Source of the DNA: an uncultured Oscillibacter sp.
Lineage (GTDB): Bacteria > Bacillota > Clostridia > Oscillospirales > Oscillospiraceae
NCBI GenBank assembly: GCA_910585245.1
Contig: CAJUCO010000058.1
Coordinates: 1 to 7,545, forward strand
DNA: 7,545 nucleotides
Direction of reading: 5' to 3'
In this document: one piece after another, positions 1-4,907 of the stretch
Position numbering within the stretch: position 1 is the stretch's first letter
How the letters are laid out: the number at the start of each line of letters is the position of its first letter
Notes under the pieces: generated by a model
Told to the model about the DNA's origin: nothing
What the model saw: only the letters and a program-made list of their open reading frames with translations
Database searches by the model: none
Made by a program: the position numbers and the translations under genes

Positions 1-2109
1 GGCCTGGACGGCACGGAGCTTGCCATCTCCGAGAGCCAGGAGCGCATGGCGGTGGCGGTGGCCCCCGAGGATGCGGAGGCCTTCATTTCCGCCGCCAAGG
101 CGGAGAACCTGGAGGCCTATCAGGTGGCCGTGGTGACGGAGGAACCCCGCATGGTCATGCGCTGGCAAGGAAAAACCATTGTCAGTTTGAGCCGGGAGTT
201 TCTCAATTCCAACGGCGCGGTGAAACACACCCGGGTCTCTGTTCCCAAAGGTTCTTCCCGCCTTCCTGTCAATAAAACCGCCGGTCTTCGGGAAATGGCC
301 TCCAGCCTGAAAAGCGCCTCCCGCCGGGGGCTGGTGGAGCGGTTTGACTCCACCATCGGCGCGGGCAGCGTTACCATGCCCTACGGCGGGAAACATCAGC
401 GGACCCCCGCCCAGTCCATGACCGCTCTCCTGCCGGTGCTTCCGGGCCAGGAGACGGAACAGGCCAGCGTCATGGCCTGGGGCTTTGACCCGGAGGCCAT
501 GAGCCGCGACCCCTACCGGGGGGCTTATGAGGCGGTAACGGTCTCCCTTGCCAAACTGGTGGCCTCCGGCGCGGACTACAAGGCCGCCTACCTCACCTTG
601 CAGGAGTACTTTGAAAAGCTCCGGCAGGACCCGGACCGCTGGGGCAAGCCCTTCGCCGCCCTTCTGGGGGCCATGGAGGCCCAGATGGACTTTGGCGCGG
701 CGGCCATCGGCGGCAAGGACTCCATGTCCGGGTCCTTCCTGGATTTGGACGTCCCCCCCACCCTGATTTCCTTTGCCATCGCCCCGATTCAGGCGGGGGA
801 GGTGATTACCCCGGAGTTCAAGGAGCCGGGACACCCGGTCTATCTCTTTATGGAAGAGGGCCTGGATGGCAGTGGGGAGAGCCGCCGGGCTGTCTGGGAG
901 GAGCTTCACCGGCTGGCCCAGGCAGGAAAGGTCCAATCTGCATATGCCGTGGAAAACGGCCTTGCCGAAGCCGTCATGAAGATGTCCTTCGGCAACCGCA
1001 TCGGCTTCCACGGGCTGGGCCAAAACACGGAGACGTGGTACGTCCCCCGCCCCGGCGCCATTGTGGCGGAGCTAAGCGAGGACCTGGGCAACTGCCACCC
1101 GGAAGGACTATACGCCAAAATCGGCGTCACCACCGCCGAGCCGGCGATTACAATTGGGACAGATTCCGCCCCAATTGACCAACTGTTATCCCTAAACGAG
1201 GCGGTCCTGGCGGACATCTACCCCACCCGCACCGCCTCGGAGGGGGAGGCCCCCGTCCTGCCCTGCCCCGCCTTCACCCGTCCGGCCCCCAAAGTGGGTG
1301 CGGCAAAGCCCAAGGTTCTCATCCCCGTTTTCCCCGGCACCAACTGCGAGTATGACAGCGCCCGGGCCGCTCAGAGGGCGGGCCTGGAGACGGAGATTTT
1401 CGTCGTGGGCAACCAGTCGGCCAAGGACGTGTCTGAGTCCGCCGCCGCCTTTGCCCAAAAGCTCCGGGGCAGCCAGATTCTCTTTCTCCCCGGCGGCTTC
1501 TCCGGCGGCGACGAGCCCGACGGCTCCGGCAAGTTCATCACCGCCTTCCTCCGGGGGCCGGAAACCTCCGAGGCGGTGATGGACCTTCTCAAAAACCGGG
1601 ACGGTCTGGCTCTTGGCGTCTGCAACGGCTTCCAGGCCCTCATTAAATTGGGCCTGGTCCCCTATGGCGAAATCCGGGATACGGACGAGACCTGCCCCAC
1701 CCTCTCCTTCAATCGCCTGGGGCGGCATCAGTCCAAAATTGTAAACACCCGCATTGTCTCCAACCAATCCCCCTGGCTGGCCCGGGTAAACCCCGGCCAG
1801 GTTATCGCCGTCCCCATCTCTCACGGCGAGGGCCGCTTCCTCTGCGCCCCGGACCTGCTCCAGACACTGGCGGAAAACGGGCAGATCGCCACCCAGTACG
1901 CGGACCTTACGGGCCTGCCCACCATGGACCCGGACTTCAACCCCAACGGCTCCGCCTGGGCCGTGGAGGGCATCACCTCCCCCGACGGACGGATTTTCGG
2001 CAAGATGGGCCATTCCGAGCGCATTGGTCCGGGCCTGTACCGAAACGTTCCCGGAGACTATGACCTCCACCTCTTCCAAGCCGCCAGGGATTATTTTGCC
2101 GTTCTCTGA
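1..2109 (+). CDS. purL: Phosphoribosylformylglycinamidine synthase (FGAM synthase), single-chain type, C-terminal part
   Basis: PurL catalyses the ATP- and glutamine-dependent conversion of FGAR to FGAM, the fourth step of cytosolic de novo purine synthesis. The frame is open from base 1, so the gene starts left of the window. 702 codons are present, against roughly 1,240 in the clostridial single-chain family, so about 540 N-terminal residues are missing. An ATG at 46 is internal: the conserved ISESQERM motif spans it (fragment residues 10-17). A second AIRS-type half carries GGKDSMSG (from residue 237). The class I glutamine amidotransferase domain begins near residue 437 with VLIPVFPGTNCE. 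Its nucleophile Cys541 lies in GVCNGFQ, and the likely His671 and Glu673 of the triad lie in GHSERIG. No frameshift or missing key residue is seen in the visible part. The next gene, guaB, acts later in the same pathway but has its own promoter. Confidence 0.97.
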   Translation, partial: GLDGTELAISESQERMAVAVAPEDAEAFISAAKAENLEAYQVAVVTEEPRMVMRWQGKTIVSLSREFLNSNGAVKHTRVSVPKGSSRLPVNKTAGLREMASSLKSASRRGLVERFDSTIGAGSVTMPYGGKHQRTPAQSMTALLPVLPGQETEQASVMAWGFDPEAMSRDPYRGAYEAVTVSLAKLVASGADYKAAYLTLQEYFEKLRQDPDRWGKPFAALLGAMEAQMDFGAAAIGGKDSMSGSFLDLDVPPTLISFAIAPIQAGEVITPEFKEPGHPVYLFMEEGLDGSGESRRAVWEELHRLAQAGKVQSAYAVENGLAEAVMKMSFGNRIGFHGLGQNTETWYVPRPGAIVAELSEDLGNCHPEGLYAKIGVTTAEPAITIGTDSAPIDQLLSLNEAVLADIYPTRTASEGEAPVLPCPAFTRPAPKVGAAKPKVLIPVFPGTNCEYDSARAAQRAGLETEIFVVGNQSAKDVSESAAAFAQKLRGSQILFLPGGFSGGDEPDGSGKFITAFLRGPETSEAVMDLLKNRDGLALGVCNGFQALIKLGLVPYGEIRDTDETCPTLSFNRLGRHQSKIVNTRIVSNQSPWLARVNPGQVIAVPISHGEGRFLCAPDLLQTLAENGQIATQYADLTGLPTMDPDFNPNGSAWAVEGITSPDGRIFGKMGHSERIGPGLYRNVPGDYDLHLFQAARDYFAVL

Positions 2110-2112
2110 GCA

Positions 2113-2183
2113 TGGGCGGACCCATGTGTCCGCCCACGGCCCCGGCATTTGCGGGAAGAGGGGCGGACACGTTGGTCCGCCCC
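2113..2183. repeat. Tandem pair of hairpins with identical GGGCGGAC arms
   Basis: Just after the purL stop there are two perfect 9-bp hairpins. The first has arms TGGGCGGAC (2113-2121) and GTCCGCCCA (2128-2136). The second has GGGGCGGAC (2160-2168) and GTCCGCCCC (2175-2183). Both loops are 6 nt but differ in sequence (CCATGT, ACGTTG), and a 23-nt spacer separates them. Neither is followed directly by a U-run, although a CTTTTTATT stretch lies about 14 nt after the second, so a canonical terminator is doubtful. Short GGGCGG-type inverted repeats scattered between genes are common in GC-rich Clostridia, and I take these as members of such a dispersed family. They could still help to end or protect the purL transcript. 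Confidence 0.6.
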
Positions 2184-2232
2184 TACGCTTCCTCCTCTTT
2201 TTATTCCGCGGGGGGCACTCCCCCGCCGGGGC

Positions 2233-2261
2233 TTGACAAGTTTCCCCGTATCGTGTATACT
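2233..2261 (+). promoter_or_regulatory. Sigma-A promoter of guaB
   Basis: A perfect -35 box TTGACA (2233-2238) is followed by exactly 17 nt and a -10 box TATACT (2256-2261, five of six consensus bases). Transcription should start near 2268, giving a leader of only about 25 nt before the guaB ATG at 2294. The leader is too short for a riboswitch. It contains the ribosome binding site GAGGTG (2281-2286), 7 nt before the ATG. Confidence 0.88.
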
Positions 2262-2293
2262 GCCTGAAATTTATAGAAACGAGGTGTCGTCCC

Positions 2294-3805
2294 ATGGCTT
2301 ACTTTTTCTCCGAGCCCTCCCGCACCTTCAGCGAATATCTCCTGGTCCCCGGTTACTCCTCCGCCCAGTGCGTTCCCGCCAACGTCTCTCTCAAGACTCC
2401 GGTGGTGAAGTTCAAAAAAGGGGAGGAGTGCCCCCTGACCATGAACGTGCCCATGGTCTCCGCCGTCATGCAGGCGGTCTCCGGCGAGCAGATGGGCATT
2501 GGCCTTGCCAAGGAGGGCGGCATCGCCTTCATCTTTGTCTCCCAGCCTGTGGAACAGCAGGCGGAGATGGTCCGCAAGGTGAAAAATTACAAGGCGGGCT
2601 TTGTCACCAGCGACTCCAACCTCCGGGTAGAGGACACCCTGGCGGACGTGCTGGCCTTGAAGCAGCGTAGCGGCCACTCCACCATGGCCGTCACCGACGA
2701 CGGCACCGGCACGGGGAAACTCCTGGGCCTTGTCACCAGCCGGGACTACCGGGTCAGCCGCCTGGACCCCGCCACCCCCGTCACGGACTTCATGACCCCC
2801 TTTGAAAAACTCATCTACGCCCCGGAGGGAACCAGCCTGAAAGAGGCCAACGACATCATCTGGGACCGGAAGCTCAACGCCCTGCCCATCGTCTCCAAGG
2901 ACGGGCGCCTCGTCAGCTTCGTCTTCCGCAAGGACTACGACTCCCACAAGGGAAATCCCCTGGAGCTGCTGGACGGCCAGAAACGCTATGTGGTGGGCGC
3001 GGGCATCAACACCCGGGACTATGAGACCCGGGTGCCCGCCCTGGTGGACGCCGGGGTGGACGTGTTGGTCATCGACTCCTCCGAGGGCTACTCCGAGTGG
3101 CAGGCCCGGACCCTTTCCTGGATTCGGGACCGCTACGGCGACACGGTGAAGGTAGGCGCGGGCAACGTGGTGGACGGCGAGGGCTTCCGCTTCCTGGCCC
3201 AGGCCGGGGCGGACTTTGTCAAAATCGGCATCGGCGGCGGCTCCATCTGCATCACCCGGGAGACCAAGGGCATCGGCCGGGGGCAGGCCACGGCGGTCAT
3301 CGACGTGGCGGCGGAGCGGGACCGCTATTTTGAGGAAACCGGCGTCTACGTTCCCATCTGTGCCGACGGCGGCATTGTCCAGGACTACCACATCACCCTG
3401 GCCCTGGCCATGGGGGCGGACTTCTGTATGCTGGGCCGGTACTTCTCCCGGTTCGACGAGAGCCCCACCAGCAAAATCCTCATCGGCGGCAGCTATATGA
3501 AAGAGTACTGGGGCGAGGGCAGCGCCCGGGCCCGGAACTGGCAGCGTTACGACCTGGGCGGCGCGTCAAAGCTCTCCTTTGAAGAAGGCGTGGACTCTTA
3601 CGTCCCCTACGCCGGAGCCCTGGCGGACGGCATGGCCACCACCCTGGCGAAAATTCGCTCCACCATGTGCAACTGTGGCGCGCTGACGATTCCCGAGCTC
3701 CGGGAGAAGGCCAAGCTGACCCTTGTCAGCTCCGTCTCCATTGTGGAGGGCGGGGCCCACGACGTGCTGCTGAAAGACTCCGCCGGAGCGGTGGGCAGAA
3801 ATTAA
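2294..3805 (+). CDS. guaB: Inosine-5'-monophosphate dehydrogenase, Tritrichomonas-like subfamily
   Basis: IMPDH oxidises IMP to XMP with NAD+, the committed step of guanine nucleotide synthesis, as a cytosolic tetramer. The 503-residue protein has an (alpha/beta)8 barrel interrupted at about residues 100-225 by a CBS pair (LLGLVTSRDY and LNALPIVSKDGRL are typical CBS strands). Catalytic Cys319 lies in GGGSICITRE. Asp261 (IDSSEG) and Asp358 (ADGGI) contact cofactor and IMP, and the flap carries the Arg418-Tyr419 dyad (NWQRYDL). These positions equal the published T. foetus IMPDH numbers, and the total length also matches as I remember it. The C-terminal motifs STMCNCGALTIP and VSSVSIVEGGAHDV, which I recall from that enzyme, are not what I expect of Bacillus- or E. 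coli-type GuaB. The start is set by GAGGTG 7 nt upstream of the ATG. It is transcribed alone from its own promoter and converges on the membrane-protein gene. Confidence 0.96.
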   Translation: MAYFFSEPSRTFSEYLLVPGYSSAQCVPANVSLKTPVVKFKKGEECPLTMNVPMVSAVMQAVSGEQMGIGLAKEGGIAFIFVSQPVEQQAEMVRKVKNYKAGFVTSDSNLRVEDTLADVLALKQRSGHSTMAVTDDGTGTGKLLGLVTSRDYRVSRLDPATPVTDFMTPFEKLIYAPEGTSLKEANDIIWDRKLNALPIVSKDGRLVSFVFRKDYDSHKGNPLELLDGQKRYVVGAGINTRDYETRVPALVDAGVDVLVIDSSEGYSEWQARTLSWIRDRYGDTVKVGAGNVVDGEGFRFLAQAGADFVKIGIGGGSICITRETKGIGRGQATAVIDVAAERDRYFEETGVYVPICADGGIVQDYHITLALAMGADFCMLGRYFSRFDESPTSKILIGGSYMKEYWGEGSARARNWQRYDLGGASKLSFEEGVDSYVPYAGALADGMATTLAKIRSTMCNCGALTIPELREKAKLTLVSSVSIVEGGAHDVLLKDSAGAVGRN

Positions 3806-3839
3806 AAAAGAAGGTCCGTTTCCACGAGAAGCGGACCTT
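3804..3839 (-). terminator. Rho-independent terminator, best read on the minus strand
   Basis: A 12-bp stem (3811-3822 with 3828-3839, one G-U pair on the + strand reading) encloses a 5-nt loop. On the minus strand the stem is followed by C then TTTTTT, formed by the A-run at 3804-3809 that overlaps the guaB stop codon. It is therefore a convincing terminator for transcription arriving from the XRE/membrane-protein operon. On the + strand only UUU follows, so it would be a weak terminator for guaB. The arms are almost identical to the hairpin at 4004-4032. Confidence 0.72.
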
Positions 3840-3840
3840 T

Positions 3841-3872
3841 CAGGCTGGCGAAAAAGGATTTTCGCCAGCCTG
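3841..3872. other. Perfect 14-bp intergenic hairpin
   Basis: CAGGCTGGCGAAAA (3841-3854) pairs perfectly with 3859-3872 around a 4-nt AGGA loop. This is the longest perfect stem in the junction. No U-run follows on either strand, so it does not look like an intrinsic terminator by itself. It could stabilise the 3' ends of either convergent transcript. Confidence 0.6.
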
Positions 3873-3877
3873 AACAC

Positions 3878-3909
3878 GTTTTCAAAACGTTTGATAACAT
3901 TTTGAAAAC
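3878..3909. other. AT-rich inverted repeat in the convergent junction
   Basis: GTTTTCAAAA (3878-3887) and TTTTGAAAAC (3900-3909) form a perfect 10-bp stem with a 12-nt loop. The left arm also lies in a 15-nt palindrome, ACGTTTTCAAAACGT (3876-3890). The composition is strikingly AT-rich for this window. It could be a weak RNA structure or a DNA-binding site; no function can be assigned. Confidence 0.4.
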
Positions 3910-3926
3910 TTATGATTGAAAACGAA

Positions 3927-3947
3927 AGGAACCCTTCCTGGGTTCCT
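3927..3947. other. Short hairpin in the convergent junction
   Basis: AGGAACCC (3927-3934) pairs with GGGTTCCT (3940-3947) around a 5-nt loop. On the minus strand the stem is followed by TTCGTTTTC, which makes a mediocre terminator for the operon arriving from the right. Confidence 0.4.
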
Positions 3948-3961
3948 CTCGTAGTTCTCTT

Positions 3962-3983
3962 CCTTCCCGTCGGGGAAGGTTTT
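3962..3983 (+). terminator. Weak terminator-like hairpin in the convergent junction
   Basis: CCTTCCC (3962-3968) pairs with GGGAAGG (3973-3979) around a GTCG loop and is followed by TTTT (3980-3983) on the + strand. The stem is only 7 bp and the U-run is short, so at best it is a secondary stop for guaB readthrough. Confidence 0.4.
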
Positions 3984-4003
3984 ACGGTCTTTCGACACTC
4001 CGG

Positions 4004-4034
4004 AAGGTCCGCTTCCACAAGAAGCGGACCTTTT
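4004..4034 (+). terminator. Terminator-like hairpin, best read on the plus strand
   Basis: A perfect 12-bp stem (4004-4015 with 4021-4032) with a CACAA loop is followed on the + strand by a T-rich tail (TTTTCCCTT counted from the last stem bases). It matches the hairpin at 3811-3839 at 27 of 29 bases. On the minus strand it is followed by CCGGAG, with no U-run. It thus serves guaB transcripts better than the adjacent membrane-protein gene, although it lies just beyond that gene's stop codon. Confidence 0.6.
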
Positions 4035-4041
4035 CCCTTAT

Positions 4042-4458
4042 TCAGGTATGTTCATCATAGTACACCAAGGTGAAGAAATCCGTAACCAGCGAGATGAAAA
4101 ACGCCGCCATCAGCCCCAGGCCCACGTAAAGCAAGGTCTCCCGCCCCGTTGCCTTTCCCCAGGCAATCAGCACCAGCTCCGCCGCCAGGAACGCAATCTG
4201 GCTGATATAGTACGCCTGACTTCTGGATTTCAGCTTCACCAGCCGGTTCCGTTCGTCCCGCTCCTCCACCTTGTCCTCCCGGGACCACTTGGGGGACAGG
4301 CTCCGAATAACCCCGGCCCCGCCCAGGAGCAGCAAAAGCCCCACCAGCGCGCCGTCGTTCCAGTCAAAGCCCTGCAAGGCGCCCCGCACCAGGTTCAGCG
4401 CCCCCAAAAACAGAGCAAAGAGGCCGCAGGCAAAGTTCTTCTTATGATAGATTTTCAT
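4042..4458 (-). CDS. Small four-helix integral membrane protein, function unknown
   Basis: A 138-residue protein with four likely transmembrane helices at about residues 10-29, 35-53, 82-101 and 107-132. Helices 2 and 3 are joined by a strongly charged loop (55-80) containing KVEERDERN and KLKSRS. No signal peptide or catalytic motif is visible. The start ATG at 4458 is supported by GAAGGGA 7 nt upstream. It lies 66 nt downstream of the XRE regulator on the same strand with no clear promoter between them, so the two are probably co-transcribed. XRE regulator plus small membrane protein pairs are common in Firmicutes. The ERDERN-type loop recalls families of the DUF2178 kind, but I cannot assign the family from sequence alone. 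A role in stress or antimicrobial response is only a guess from that context. Confidence 0.8.
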   Translation of the reverse strand: MKIYHKKNFACGLFALFLGALNLVRGALQGFDWNDGALVGLLLLLGGAGVIRSLSPKWSREDKVEERDERNRLVKLKSRSQAYYISQIAFLAAELVLIAWGKATGRETLLYVGLGLMAAFFISLVTDFFTLVYYDEHT

Positions 4459-4524
4459 GGCAAATTCCCTTCTTCAAGCAAGTCTTTCCGGACGCGGCCG
4501 CGCCAATAACCGGACAGCCGCCTC

Positions 4525-4758
4525 TTATGGCAAATCCCCATACTTCCGGTCCTCCCATTCCCGATTTTCCCGGAGACAGCAAAGCTCCTCCACCGTCACG
4601 CCAAAGACCTCCGCCATCCGATAGGCCAGCATCAGCGACGGGCTGTACTGCTCCTTCTCAATCGAGATGATGGTCCGCGCCGAGACATGAACCCGCTCCG
4701 CCAGCTGCTGCTGGGTCATACCCGCGGCGGTCCGCAGCTCCTTCACCTTTGTTTTCAC
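4525..4758 (-). CDS. XRE-family helix-turn-helix transcriptional regulator, probable autorepressor
   Basis: A 77-residue protein that is almost entirely one Cro/C1-type DNA-binding domain. KELRTAAGMTQQQLAERV (about 6-23) covers helices 1-2, HVSARTIISIEKEQYSPSL (24-42) covers the recognition helix and the following turn, and MAEVFGVTVEEL (48-59) closes the fold. This is the size of the short one-domain repressors common in Firmicutes. I chose the GTG at 4758 because GGGAGGG lies 5 nt upstream. ATG codons further up in frame (4842 and 4806) lie upstream of, or inside, the promoter boxes and cannot be used by that transcript. Three palindromic sites around the promoter suggest that it represses itself and the membrane-protein gene after it. 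A short acidic/basic tail (ENREWEDRKYGDLP) carries no recognisable ligand-binding domain. Confidence 0.9.
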   Translation of the reverse strand: MKTKVKELRTAAGMTQQQLAERVHVSARTIISIEKEQYSPSLMLAYRMAEVFGVTVEELCCLRENREWEDRKYGDLP

Positions 4759-4763
4759 GCCAT

Positions 4764-4770
4764 CCCTCCC
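4764..4770 (-). promoter_or_regulatory. Ribosome binding site that sets the GTG start of the XRE gene
   Basis: On the minus strand GGGAGGG stands 5 nt before GTG at 4758. It is the only strong Shine-Dalgarno in the region and lies downstream of the predicted transcription start (near 4798). This decides the 77-residue start over the 105-residue reading. Confidence 0.85.
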
Positions 4771-4774
4771 GTAT

Positions 4775-4806
4775 GTGAAGTCCCCTTCTTGTGAAGTTAA
4801 CTTCAT
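4775..4806 (-). promoter_or_regulatory. Two abutting operator-like palindromes over the XRE transcription start
   Basis: Two 16-bp sites with core GAAG-N4-CTTC lie end to end. Site 2 (4791-4806, minus strand ATGAAGTTAACTTCAC) contains a 14-bp perfect palindrome, TGAAGTTAACTTCA. Site 3 (4775-4790, minus strand AAGAAGGGGACTTCAC) keeps the core. Site 2 overlaps the last two bases of the -10 box and the predicted start point, a classic repressor position. The obvious candidate binder is the XRE protein encoded just downstream. Confidence 0.75.
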
Positions 4807-4833
4807 ATTATCACGACGCTTGTTTCTTGTCAA
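4805..4833 (-). promoter_or_regulatory. Sigma-A promoter of the XRE/membrane-protein operon
   Basis: On the minus strand, TTGACA (4828-4833) is followed after 17 nt by TAATAT (4805-4810). A better-matching GATAAT (4807-4812) lies at the less favourable 15-nt spacing. Transcription would start near 4798, about 40 nt before the GTG. Operator-like palindromes lie on both sides. Confidence 0.8.
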
Positions 4834-4840
4834 GCAAAAC

Positions 4841-4856
4841 ATGAAGTTCCCTTCAT
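4841..4856 (-). promoter_or_regulatory. Third operator-like palindrome, upstream of the -35 box
   Basis: Minus strand ATGAAGGGAACTTCAT has perfect 6-bp arms around a 4-nt centre, with the same GAAG-N4-CTTC core as the pair at 4775-4806. It lies 7 nt upstream of the -35 box. Its centre is 50 bp from that of site 2, so the promoter sits between bound sites. Confidence 0.72.
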
Positions 4857-4869
4857 ATCTTCTTGTGAA

Positions 4870-4899
4870 AAGAACCCCCGGCCCGTGCCGGGGGTTCTT
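4870..4899 (-). terminator. Rho-independent terminator of the cysE-gloA2-cysS operon
   Basis: A perfect 13-bp stem, AAGAACCCCCGGC with GCCGGGGGTTCTT (4870-4882 with 4887-4899), has a 4-nt loop. On the minus strand it ends in TTCTTTTC. It lies 8 nt past the cysS stop codon and also insulates the XRE promoter just downstream. Confidence 0.9.
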
Positions 4900-4907
4900 C
4901 CGCTCTC

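Noticed and set aside
1192..2295. A 367-codon open frame on the minus strand opposite purL and the intergenic gap
   Set aside because: It is antisense to the conserved amidotransferase domain of PurL, has low-complexity Gly-rich translation, and starts inside the guaB start region. It is a shadow frame of GC-rich DNA.
2201..3391. A 396-codon open frame on the minus strand opposite guaB
   Set aside because: It lies antisense to a clearly conserved IMPDH. Its translation is rich in Gly, Ala, Val and Asp with no recognisable motif, as expected from the GC-biased third positions of guaB.
3876..3890. Palindrome ACGTTTTCAAAACGT as a possible protein-binding site
   Set aside because: It is not near any promoter and is better explained as part of the larger inverted repeat 3878-3909.
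4493..4502. Perfect palindrome CGCGGCCGCG between the XRE and membrane-protein genes
   Set aside because: A 10-bp GC-only palindrome is expected by chance in this composition. It has no U-run and no repeat partner.
4759..4842. Longer N terminus (28 extra residues) for the XRE regulator, starting at 4842 or 4806
   Set aside because: 4842 is upstream of the -35 box and 4806 lies inside the -10/operator region, so neither would be on the predicted transcript. The GTG at 4758 has a strong ribosome binding site and fits the family length.
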